Position numbers and translations under genes: made by a program. DNA of 40,141 nucleotides. It comes from DAORIO01 sp964384645. GTDB taxonomy: Bacteria; Patescibacteriota; Minisyncoccia; Phycocordibacterales; UBA9973. The number at the start of each line of letters is the position of its first letter. Positions within the stretch are counted from its first letter, which is position 1. The stretch lies in contig CAYLKL010000008.1 of assembly GCA_964384645.1 (NCBI GenBank), positions 1 through 40,141 of the forward strand, read 5' to 3'. The notes below the pieces were generated by a model. It did not search any database and was not told where the DNA came from. It saw nothing but the letters and a program-made list of their open reading frames with translations. This document shows, one piece after another, positions 33,256-40,141 of the stretch.

Positions 33256-34476
33256 ATGTATTTTGACTCTTTTGCAAATGCTTTTGGTGGCATTATAAAA
33301 ATAGCTTTAGAAAGTGCTTGGGTTTGGGGCCCGATCGGTCTTTTGGTATTGGCTTGGGAATTATGGCTTACTTATGTACGAAGAGAATATTTAAATTCTT
33401 TAAAATGGGCTCTTCTTGAAGTAAGATTGCCTCGTGAAATTTATAAATCACCACTCGCAATGGAACTCGTGTTAAGCACTGCGTTTTATCAAACAGGGGG
33501 AGTTGGAAACTGGATGCAAAAATATTGGCAAGGAAATTTACCAATATGGTTTTCTCTTGAAATGGTTTCGATAGGTGGAGAAGTTAGATTTTTTNNNNNN
33601 NNNNAAATTGTAATTCAGTCACAGATCTATGCTCAGTATCCAGAAGTTGAAATAATTGACGCTGAAGACTATACAGATAACGTTCCAGAATTTACAAAAG
33701 GAGGAGAGTGGAATTTGTTCGGTACAGAATTTTTACTAACAAAAGCTGATCCTTATCCAATAAAAACATATGTTGATTATGGATTGGACAAGTCTATCGG
33801 CTCTCTTGATGAAGAGCAGAGAATCGACCCATTAACTTCTGTTATGGAATTTTTAGGCTCCGTTGGCAGTGGTGAGCAAGCTTGGATTCAAATAATTATT
33901 CGTCCCTCAAACTGGGGACGTTATCCAGACAAGGAATCTCAATTTGCTTTGAAAAAATGGCAAGACGTAGGGCAGGACTTGATCAAAGAATTAAATGAAA
34001 AATGGCAGAAACCACAAAAGGATACCACCGCTCCATCGCGCCTTACAAAGGGTCAGCAGGAGGTTTTAAATGCTATAGAGCGAAGTTTGGATAAGTTTGG
34101 ATTTGATACAGGTATAAGAGCTATTTATTTGGCTCGCAGTGAGAATTTTAATCCTGCTCAAATTGCAGCTCTTACAGGGGCACTTCGTCAGTTTAATTCA
34201 AATACATTAAATGGTTTTAGGCCTAATAATGTCACAGGACATGATTTTCCTTGGCAAGATATGTTTGGAGACAAATTGATAGGTCTTAAAAAAGATATGC
34301 TTGAAGCGTACAAACTTAGGTCTTATTTTTATCCTCCATATGTTCGAAAGCCAATACTTTTGACCACAGAAGAACTAGCGACAATATTTCACTTTCCTGG
34401 TACAGTTTCTTCTACGCCTACACTACAGAGAATGGATTCCAAAAAAGCGGAACCTCCACGAGATATACCGATATAG
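33256..34476 (+). CDS. DUF8128-like membrane protein, similar to the N-terminus of VirB4/TraC ATPases
   Basis: A protein of about 406 residues, with 10 N at 33595-33604 that leave four residues unknown. N-terminal membrane helix (about 20-38, WGPIGLLVLAWELWL), then a cytoplasmic domain. The C-terminal LLTTEELATIFHFPG followed by TPTLQRMDSKKAEPP is the segment that in VirB4/TraG-type ATPases precedes the motor domain. Here the gene ends, so no Walker motifs are present. It may be an accessory of a type IV pilus or secretion apparatus. The frame after the gap continues sensibly, so it is one gene if the gap length is right. Confidence 0.7.
   Translation: MYFDSFANAFGGIIKIALESAWVWGPIGLLVLAWELWLTYVRREYLNSLKWALLEVRLPREIYKSPLAMELVLSTAFYQTGGVGNWMQKYWQGNLPIWFSLEMVSIGGEVRFFXXXXIVIQSQIYAQYPEVEIIDAEDYTDNVPEFTKGGEWNLFGTEFLLTKADPYPIKTYVDYGLDKSIGSLDEEQRIDPLTSVMEFLGSVGSGEQAWIQIIIRPSNWGRYPDKESQFALKKWQDVGQDLIKELNEKWQKPQKDTTAPSRLTKGQQEVLNAIERSLDKFGFDTGIRAIYLARSENFNPAQIAALTGALRQFNSNTLNGFRPNNVTGHDFPWQDMFGDKLIGLKKDMLEAYKLRSYFYPPYVRKPILLTTEELATIFHFPGTVSSTPTLQRMDSKKAEPPRDIPI
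33595..33604. other. Assembly gap (10 N)
   Basis: Ten undetermined bases inside the coding sequence. The frame is kept on both sides only if the true length is 10 modulo 3. Confidence 0.95.
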
Positions 34477-34506
34477 TATTATGAGTAGTTAGTGGATAAA
34501 ATCAAA

Positions 34507-35493
34507 ATGGACGAAAATTTATATTTGGAGGAAAAATCAAAACCAAAATGGTTAAAGTATATAGCAATAATCGCTATGTTCTTTTTGGTTGTTTTTGGAT
34601 TGGTTTCATTTTTATTTTTAAACCCTCCTTCTAAATTTCCAATAAATAAAACTTTCACAATCGAAAAAGGTCATACGCTTAAAACTGTCGCTTTAAATTT
34701 GAAAAAAGAAAAAATTATAAAATCAGCCGCAGCCTTCCAAACAATTTCTATTTTGGTGGGAGACGAAAAATCAATTAAAGCTGGGGACTATTTATTTGAA
34801 AAACCAATAGGGTTGTTTGATGTTGCCAGAAGAATTTTGATAGGAGAAAGCGGTATTGATTCAAATAAGGTTACCATTCCCGAGGGTGTTACAAATAGAG
34901 AGATATCGAATATATTAGCTAAAAATATTAAAAATTTTGATCAGGCGAAATTTTTGATTGCTGCACAAGGTAAGGAAGGGTATTTATTTCCAGATACTTA
35001 TTTCTTTTTTCCAAACACAGAACCTAAAGTGATAGTTGATGCGTTAGCAAATAATTTCAATAAAAAAATAGAAGAGTATAAGGATCAAATAGAAGCTTCT
35101 GGTAAGAGCAGTAAAGAGATAATAATTATGGCTTCAATTTTAGAGCGGGAAGCTTTTGGAAGCGAAGATATCTATACAATTTCTGGAATACTTTGGTCTC
35201 GTATCGAAAAAGGAATACCTCTTCAGGCTGATGCGACAATTACATACATAACAGGCAGAGGTTCGAGTGAAATTACTTTGGCCGACTTAGCAATTGATTC
35301 AAAGTGGAATACTTATAAATATAAAGGATTACCAATTGCTCCAATTGGAAATCCTGGTGTGCGCGCAATTGATGCGGCTTTAAATCCAGAAGAAACAGAT
35401 TATTTGTATTACCTGCATGACGCAGATGGTGTGGCTCATTATGGGCGAACTTTTGATGAGCATAAAAAAAATAAGTCTTTATATTTGAAATAA
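34507..35493 (+). CDS. mltG: Endolytic transglycosylase MltG (YceG)
   Basis: A 328-residue membrane-bound lytic transglycosylase that cuts nascent glycan strands and sets their length. N-terminal helix at about 15-36, a LysM-like domain (FTIEKGHTLKTVALNLKKE), then the YceG domain with GYLFPDTYFF, the catalytic Glu in SILEREAFG (E213 here), IPLQADATITYITG and APIGNPG. The frame can also start at a GTG at 34492, but that lies in a TAGT-type microrepeat, so I prefer the ATG at 34507. It works with the PBPs encoded earlier in the window. Confidence 0.92.
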   Translation: MDENLYLEEKSKPKWLKYIAIIAMFFLVVFGLVSFLFLNPPSKFPINKTFTIEKGHTLKTVALNLKKEKIIKSAAAFQTISILVGDEKSIKAGDYLFEKPIGLFDVARRILIGESGIDSNKVTIPEGVTNREISNILAKNIKNFDQAKFLIAAQGKEGYLFPDTYFFFPNTEPKVIVDALANNFNKKIEEYKDQIEASGKSSKEIIIMASILEREAFGSEDIYTISGILWSRIEKGIPLQADATITYITGRGSSEITLADLAIDSKWNTYKYKGLPIAPIGNPGVRAIDAALNPEETDYLYYLHDADGVAHYGRTFDEHKKNKSLYLK

Positions 35494-35494
35494 T

Positions 35495-36040
35495 ATGGCA
35501 ACACCTAAGAAATTAGTTTTTATAGATACAGAAACAACTGGTTTAAATCCAGATATTCACGAGATCATCGAACTCGGGGCTATTATTGCTGAATACGATC
35601 CAGAAACAAAAAAATTAGTAGAAAAGGAGATCGTTGATCTAAAAATTAAACCTGAGCATCTTGAGACCGCCGAAGCTGTAGCACTTCGTATAAATGGCTA
35701 CAATGACGCTGATTGGATTTTTGCAGTGGATTTGAAATCTGCCATGCAAAAGCTTCAAAAAGTCTCTGAGGGTGGAATTATGATTGCTCACAATATGGCA
35801 TTCGACTATTTATTTTTAGAACATGCCTTTAGAAAAGCTGGAGTTGAAAATAAAATGCACTACCACAAAATAGATACGATTTCGGTTGCTTTCGCAAAAT
35901 TGGGTGGAGTAGATGATATCGGTAAATATTCTATGTATGCTCTGTGTGATAGGTTTGGAATAAAAAATCAAAAAGCACATAGTGCATATTCAGACACAAG
36001 AGCACTGTTTGAGTTGTTTCAAAAGTTGATGAGTCTTTAA
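35495..36040 (+). CDS. DnaQ-like 3'-5' exonuclease (DEDDh)
   Basis: A 181-residue DEDDh exonuclease. Exo I is FIDTETTGLNP (D11, E13), Exo II is IAHNMAFDYLFLE with the Asp ligand, and Exo III is HSAYSDTRALFEL (His and Asp). All four acidic ligands and the His are present, so it should be active. Family members act as proofreading subunits, RNase T or oligoribonucleases; the size fits a stand-alone enzyme, and substrate cannot be decided. It begins 1 nt after mltG (TAATATG). Confidence 0.88.
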   Translation: MATPKKLVFIDTETTGLNPDIHEIIELGAIIAEYDPETKKLVEKEIVDLKIKPEHLETAEAVALRINGYNDADWIFAVDLKSAMQKLQKVSEGGIMIAHNMAFDYLFLEHAFRKAGVENKMHYHKIDTISVAFAKLGGVDDIGKYSMYALCDRFGIKNQKAHSAYSDTRALFELFQKLMSL

Positions 36041-36087
36041 TTGACTTACTAAAAATAAAATTCTATTATGTTGCAAAACTTGTACAC

Positions 36088-36624
36088 ATGAGCGACTTAC
36101 AAAAAACAGGCCTAAATCTATTGGTTGATATAGGTCAAAAATTAAGAAGTTTGCCACAAGAAAAATTAGAGAAAATGATAAAGCCTCTTGGTCAGTTAGC
36201 CAATGGGAGTTTTGATTTTTTGGTAGTAAGAGATAAGGAATTAAATGAAATTGGAGAAAGTTTTTTTATTAATAATCCTCATTCTTATATTGTAATTGTT
36301 GGTCATACCAAAGTTTTGCCTCAAAAAATATGGGGAATGGCAAAGCAAATAGGAATACCCAAAGATAATATTAGATTGTATTTGGATTATGATAATAAAA
36401 ATTTCCCTTTTGAAGTTTGCGATAATCCGAAATGTGTTGGTGTAATAATTGGACCTACTCAGCATAAAGTTAAGGATAGTGATTCTTCAAGTCCGGCTTC
36501 AGAATTAAGAGAAAGATTGATAATTCCCTTAATTGAAATGCGGCAAAATGGCGAGCCTAAAATATCCAAAACAGCCTTAAGGCAAAATTTAAGATCTCTA
36601 CTTGTGCAGATAACCAGTAAATAA
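36088..36624 (+). CDS. Conserved-looking alpha/beta protein, unknown
   Basis: A 178-residue soluble protein. The N-terminal helical part has VDIGQKLRSLPQEKLEKMIK. Then comes an alternating strand/helix core, SYIVIVGHTKVLPQKIWG, IPKDNIRLYLDYD, and VGVIIGPTQHKVKD, looking like a small Rossmann-type fold. The C-terminus is basic (RQNLRSLLVQITSK). Two Cys sit in VCDNPKCVG. I do not recognise a family; a nucleotide- or nucleic-acid-related role is only a guess. Followed by its own terminator. Confidence 0.65.
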   Translation: MSDLQKTGLNLLVDIGQKLRSLPQEKLEKMIKPLGQLANGSFDFLVVRDKELNEIGESFFINNPHSYIVIVGHTKVLPQKIWGMAKQIGIPKDNIRLYLDYDNKNFPFEVCDNPKCVGVIIGPTQHKVKDSDSSSPASELRERLIIPLIEMRQNGEPKISKTALRQNLRSLLVQITSK

Positions 36625-36630
36625 CATTAC

Positions 36631-36660
36631 AAAGGGCTGAGATATATTCAGCCCTTTTGT
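36631..36660 (+). terminator. Rho-independent terminator
   Basis: 10-bp stem, 36631-36640 with 36648-36657, loop GATATAT, then a short T-rich tail. Confidence 0.75.
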
Positions 36661-36672
36661 TGTAAAATTATA

Positions 36673-37749
36673 ATGTTGAAACAAAATAAAAATAAAAAAA
36701 TATTCGTGGGACTTTCCGGTGGTGTAGACTCGGCTGTTTCAGCATACCTACTCAAAAAACAAGGCTTTGATGTTGTAGGAGTTTATATAAAAACTTGGCA
36801 ACCTAATTTTATAAAATGCACATGGCCCGAAGAAAGGCGCGATGCAATGCGAGTTTGTGCACATCTGGATATTCCTTTTTTAATGTTTGATTTTTCACAC
36901 GATTACGAAAAATTGGTAGCAGAAAAATTTATTAATGATTATAAAAATGGACTTACTCCAAATCCAGATATTTTATGCAATCGTGAAATTAAATTTGGTT
37001 TATTTTTGAATAAAGCAATATCTATGGGTGCAGACGCAATTGCTACTGGACACTATGCAAGAGTAGTTGAAAGTAAAAAGTTGAAAGTTATAAAGTATGA
37101 ATTATCGAAAGGAATTGATGAAAGTAAGGACCAAAGTTATTTTTTATGGACGATAACTTCGGAAGACTTAAGCTACACTATTTTTCCGCTAGGAAGTATG
37201 TCAAAAAAAGAAGTTAGAGTTATTGCTAAAGAAGCAAATCTCCCAGTTTCTGAAAAGAAAGATAGTCAGGGAGTTTGTTTTATTGGTGATATTGGGATGA
37301 AAGATTTTTTGAAGAACTATATAAAAGAGCACGGTGGTATCGTAAAAGATAAAGAAGGAAATGTTCTAGGTACTCATGATGGAGTAGAGTTTTTTACATT
37401 AGGTGAGCGTCATGGATTTAATATTACAAATAAGGCTCCAGATTCTGAAAGGCTTTATGTTGTTTCAAAAGATATTGAAAAAAATGAAATTGTCGTCGAT
37501 AAAGAAATAAACAATTTTGGAAAATTTGAAGTTGTCTTGAAAGATTTAAATATAGTTGACGATATAAAAAATGGAGATAAATACAAATGCCAAATTCGGT
37601 ATCACGGAGAGTATTTGGATTGCAGTATAAAAGAAATAAATAAAGATAAGCTAACTTTAGAGTTTACTGAAAAAGTTTTGGTATCAATTGGGCAATCGGT
37701 GGTTATTTATGATGGTGATATCGTGGTGGCTGGTGGTGTAGTTTCTTAA
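36673..37749 (+). CDS. mnmA: tRNA-specific 2-thiouridylase MnmA
   Basis: A 358-residue enzyme that inserts sulfur at position 2 of U34 in tRNA-Lys, -Glu and -Gln. The PP-loop SGGVDSA (14-20) activates U34 with ATP. The two catalytic cysteines are C102 (ILCNREIKF) and C202 (GVCFIGD). TGHYARV and KDQSYFLW are also seen. A variable loop between them (VVESKKLKVIKY) is encoded by a copy of the 15-bp AAGTTGAAAGTTATA repeat found as a promoter at 4081-4110. Full length, likely active. The sulfur donor partner is not in this window. Confidence 0.95.
   Translation: MLKQNKNKKIFVGLSGGVDSAVSAYLLKKQGFDVVGVYIKTWQPNFIKCTWPEERRDAMRVCAHLDIPFLMFDFSHDYEKLVAEKFINDYKNGLTPNPDILCNREIKFGLFLNKAISMGADAIATGHYARVVESKKLKVIKYELSKGIDESKDQSYFLWTITSEDLSYTIFPLGSMSKKEVRVIAKEANLPVSEKKDSQGVCFIGDIGMKDFLKNYIKEHGGIVKDKEGNVLGTHDGVEFFTLGERHGFNITNKAPDSERLYVVSKDIEKNEIVVDKEINNFGKFEVVLKDLNIVDDIKNGDKYKCQIRYHGEYLDCSIKEINKDKLTLEFTEKVLVSIGQSVVIYDGDIVVAGGVVS
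37078..37096 (+). repeat. Copy of the 15-bp repeat inside mnmA
   Basis: AAGTTGAAAGTTATA at 37078-37092, identical to the units at 4081-4110, with a partial AGTTGAAAGT just upstream (37065-37074). It is read in frame as part of a variable loop. Confidence 0.8.
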
Positions 37750-37758
37750 AATTAAAAA

Positions 37759-37767
37759 TGATATTAT
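37759..37767 (+). promoter_or_regulatory. Extended -10 before mgtC-like gene
   Basis: TGATATTAT at 37759-37767, then 6 nt to the ATG at 37774, so a leaderless mRNA is predicted. Confidence 0.55.
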
Positions 37768-37773
37768 ATCCAC

Positions 37774-38265
37774 ATGGATTATATTAATTCTTCTTTTTTA
37801 ATTGATGGAGTTTTACTAACAAAACTAGTTTTAGCGATGGTTCTCGGAATGATTTTAGGTATTGAAAGACTTTATGCACACAAAACTGCTTCGATGCGAA
37901 CGTATGCGTTGGTTTCTATGGGCTCAGCACTTTTCGTAATTCTCTCTGTTTCTGTTCTTGCAATGCAGGGTAACACAACAGCGGACCCTTTGCGTGTCGC
38001 CGCTCAAATAATCGCTGCAGCTGGATTTTTCGGTGCCGGTATTGTATTTTTCAAGGATGACAATAAGATAACGGGAATGACAACCGCTGCGGGTCTTTGG
38101 GTGTCAGCGGGTATTGGTATGGCTTGTGGGTTTGGGATGTTTGGAATAGCGATAGCGTCTACAGTTTTAACACTATTTATATTTACAGTTTTGTGGTTTA
38201 TAGAAAATCGTCTAAAAAAGACAAAATTTATATCAGAAAGCAATCCGGAAGATTATGGAAAATAA
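37774..38265 (+). CDS. MgtC/SapB family membrane protein
   Basis: A 163-residue membrane protein matching the MgtC/SapB core: MVLGMILGIERLYA, SMRTYALVSMGSALF, AAQIIAAAGFFGAGIVF, GMTTAAGLWVSAGIGMACGFG. Four to five membrane helices; short C-terminal tail, so the ACT-like domain of true MgtC is missing. Family members are linked to Mg2+ homeostasis and regulation of ATP synthase, but this short branch is not characterised. The next gene starts inside its end (11-nt overlap). Confidence 0.88.
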   Translation: MDYINSSFLIDGVLLTKLVLAMVLGMILGIERLYAHKTASMRTYALVSMGSALFVILSVSVLAMQGNTTADPLRVAAQIIAAAGFFGAGIVFFKDDNKITGMTTAAGLWVSAGIGMACGFGMFGIAIASTVLTLFIFTVLWFIENRLKKTKFISESNPEDYGK

Positions 38266-40087
38266 AACCTCATCAAAAGAAATAAAAATTTTCTTGGAAA
38301 AAATAAATAAGAAAAATGTGGATCTTCATAAAAAATATGAGGATTTGTTTTGGGTGTCGTATATGGGGGATCACTCAGTTGATGAGAAAAAAGACAAGGC
38401 TTTGGCTGAAAGAGATGAATTTAGGGCAAATAGAGAAATTGCCACAAAAGTTAGTGAATTTTTGAAAATAAAGAATTTACCCGATTCGCTAAGAGAGAGT
38501 TTTAGAAGGTGGAAATTGTTTTTTGATAAGTATCAAACACCAGAAGAAGTTTTAGATATTAAGAAAAAAATAGATATTCTCGAATCAAAAATCAATAAAA
38601 ATATTTCTAATAGAAAAGAGGGTTATATTGACCCAAAGAGCAGAAAATTTGTAAAAGCCTCAAAAGGTAAAATGGGTATGATAAAAATGGTTAACCCTGA
38701 CGAGTCTGTTCGAAAAGCTTGTTTTGAGGCAATGGAAAATTTGGCAGTTCAAGAAGTGGGAGATTTTGTTAAATTGGTTGCTTTAAGAAATGACTTTTCT
38801 AGAAAATTGGGATTTGTAGATTTTTATGCCTACAAATTAATGTCGGAAGAGGGTATGAAGAAAGAGGAACTTTTTCCTATTTTTAATACAATTTATGAGA
38901 AAACACAATATGCGTTCAAGGATATTAGGGACCTTGAAAAGAAAATGCCCGGACTTCGCAAGCCTTGGAATTTTGGTTTTATGCTTTCAGGTGATTTCGT
39001 AAAAGAAGAGGATCCATATTTTCAATTTGAAGATGGACTTATAAGATGGGGCAAATCTTTTTCTGCTCTAGGTATTAATTATGCGGGAGGTAATTTACAA
39101 TTAGACTTACTTGATAGAGAAGGAAAATATAATAACGGTTTTTGCCACTATCCAGATTTGGTTTGGAAAAATGGAAATAAATTAGAAAAAGGATCAACTA
39201 ACTTTACTTGTAATGTTGTTGCGGGACAGATTGGTTCTGGAATGCGAGGCATGGTAACTCTTTTCCATGAAGGAGGGCACGGGGCCGATAGATTGAATTC
39301 AATTCAAACAGAGAGTTGTATGAATATGGAATATCCACCAGCTTCAACTGCTTGGGCTGAAACGCATAGTATGTTTTTAGATACTTTGTTTTCAAGTATT
39401 GAATGGCGAACTCGTTATGCTAAAAATCAAAAAGGAGAGCCTTATCCGTTTGATTTGTTTTTAAGAAAACTAGAAAAGACTTTTTCAGTCAATCCAATTT
39501 CTATGATGAGTGTAATTGCCGTAATGGAATTTGAAAGACAGGTATATGAAAGCAAGGACTTAACAGAAGAGAAAGTATTATCTATTTCAAAAAAAGTCTT
39601 TAAAAAATATTTTGATGAAAGTGTAGATTCATATTGGTTATTAGGAATTCCGCATATTTATTCTTGGGAGAGTTCCTGTTCTTATCATGGATATGGATTG
39701 GCAAAGCTTTCACTTTCTCAGTGGAGAAAATATTTCTATAAAAAATATGGTTATATAGTAGATAATCCGAATGTGGGTAGGGAAATGATAAATGTTTGGA
39801 AACTAGGCTCAACAAAGACTTTTCCTGAAATGGTAAAAATTGCAACTGGTAAAAAATTAAGTCCGGATGCTTTTATAGAAAATGTAACAAATTCGAAACA
39901 AAAGATAATCAAAACAGCTAAGGAAAGAATTGAAAGACTTAAGAAAGTAAAAGAATTCAATAAACCTATTGATCTGAAGGCTCAAATAAAAATGGTCCAC
40001 GGAAAAGAAGTTGTTGCTGATAATAAAAAAAGTTTTGAAGATATGGCAGAAAAGTACAAAAAATGGTTTATTAGCAAAAAACAATAA
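38255..40087 (+). CDS. M3-family zinc metallopeptidase (oligoendopeptidase-type)
   Basis: A 610-residue cytoplasmic metallopeptidase. The zinc motif HEGGH (H338, E339, H342) is followed by AETHSMF, whose Glu is the third ligand. The helical N-terminal half and HIYSWESSCSYHGYG near the C-terminus match the M2/M3 thermolysin-like clan with a buried channel that admits short peptides. It probably degrades oligopeptides for amino-acid salvage. Translationally coupled to the mgtC-like gene by an 11-nt overlap. Whether it is closer to M3 (PepF) or M2 cannot be settled by eye. Confidence 0.85.
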   Translation: MENKTSSKEIKIFLEKINKKNVDLHKKYEDLFWVSYMGDHSVDEKKDKALAERDEFRANREIATKVSEFLKIKNLPDSLRESFRRWKLFFDKYQTPEEVLDIKKKIDILESKINKNISNRKEGYIDPKSRKFVKASKGKMGMIKMVNPDESVRKACFEAMENLAVQEVGDFVKLVALRNDFSRKLGFVDFYAYKLMSEEGMKKEELFPIFNTIYEKTQYAFKDIRDLEKKMPGLRKPWNFGFMLSGDFVKEEDPYFQFEDGLIRWGKSFSALGINYAGGNLQLDLLDREGKYNNGFCHYPDLVWKNGNKLEKGSTNFTCNVVAGQIGSGMRGMVTLFHEGGHGADRLNSIQTESCMNMEYPPASTAWAETHSMFLDTLFSSIEWRTRYAKNQKGEPYPFDLFLRKLEKTFSVNPISMMSVIAVMEFERQVYESKDLTEEKVLSISKKVFKKYFDESVDSYWLLGIPHIYSWESSCSYHGYGLAKLSLSQWRKYFYKKYGYIVDNPNVGREMINVWKLGSTKTFPEMVKIATGKKLSPDAFIENVTNSKQKIIKTAKERIERLKKVKEFNKPIDLKAQIKMVHGKEVVADNKKSFEDMAEKYKKWFISKKQ

Positions 40088-40090
40088 ATC

Positions 40091-40099
40091 TGATATAAA
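40091..40099 (+). promoter_or_regulatory. Extended -10 before alaS
   Basis: TGATATAAA at 40091-40099, then 6 nt to the ATG at 40106; leaderless mRNA predicted. Confidence 0.5.
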
Positions 40100-40105
40100 T
40101 TCTAT

Positions 40106-40141
40106 ATGCAATCAAACGAAATCAGACAAAGGTTTTTGAAG
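40106..40141 (+). CDS. alaS: Alanyl-tRNA synthetase, first 12 codons (cut by window end)
   Basis: The last 36 nt read MQSNEIRQRFLK, which matches the conserved AlaRS N-terminus (typically SxEIRxxFLxFF). The gene runs off the window. A TGATATAAA extended -10 lies 6 nt upstream. Identification rests on 12 residues only. Confidence 0.75.
   Translation, partial: MQSNEIRQRFLK

Noticed and set aside
1..40141. CRISPR array, prophage, IS element or transposase
   Set aside because: No spaced direct repeats, no cas, phage or transposase genes are seen; the only tandem repeats are the 15-bp and 114-bp units described.

Overview
The window is about 40 kb of AT-rich, gene-dense DNA with short intergenic gaps and many small operons. 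It uses the standard code: TGA is a stop and is not read through. Gene content and style (compact division genes, a region-4-only sigma-like regulator fused to HARE-type winged helices, a VirB4-N-terminus-like membrane protein, many orphan small proteins) suggest a Patescibacteria/CPR bacterium, most likely of the Parcubacteria/Paceibacteria side. That placement is an inference. A run of 10 N at 33595-33604 shows the sequence is an assembled draft scaffold.

Layout. 1-1640: three orphan genes, each with its own promoter and terminator. 1678-4537: two SRPBCC proteins, an EEP-family hydrolase, rlmB and a small membrane protein. 4583-7970: rpoD (minus), then a small membrane protein, mrdA (PBP2) and greA (plus). 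8089-12275: an orphan gene, then the start of a division/wall cluster (mraZ-rsmH-ftsL-like-ftsI) converging on rlmH. 12390-13816: orphan genes around a tRNA-Glu with a broken tRNA relic and a structured spacer. 13920-15590: trhO, a PhnA-like protein, a 20-codon microgene and a cold-shock gene. 15751-21320: a carotenoid locus, with a membrane protein plus a lycopene-elongase-like UbiA enzyme on plus, facing the minus operon trxB-crtE-crtB-crtI. 21497-22730: three small orphan genes. 22817-27786 (minus): priA-like, rpsU, ybeY, ftsA-like, ftsZ. 27874-28419: an orphan repeat protein. 28585-31964: mreB, a delta-prime-like clamp-loader gene, frr, rseP. 32061-40087: sigma4-HARE regulator, 33-aa microprotein, DUF8128-like protein, mltG, a DnaQ-like exonuclease, an unknown protein, mnmA, mgtC-like, an M3-type peptidase. 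The window ends 12 codons into alaS.

Most striking points. (1) At about fifteen loci a recognisable -10 box, often an extended TGn -10, lies 6-8 nt before the start codon, which predicts widespread leaderless mRNAs for housekeeping genes. (2) The monocistronic orphan genes instead carry a consensus promoter, an A-rich leader that usually begins near TAAAC, no Shine-Dalgarno sequence, and usually their own terminator. (3) There is a short carotenoid pathway predicted to give C45/C50 carotenoids, with its minus operon led by an AhpF-like thioredoxin reductase. (4) PriA and FtsA homologues have lost their nucleotide-binding motifs. (5) RpoD looks Bacteroidetes-like although the promoters are of the classical TTGACA/TATAAT kind. 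(6) A 15-bp repeat makes a promoter.

Functional assignments come from recognised motifs and recalled family knowledge. No database search was run.
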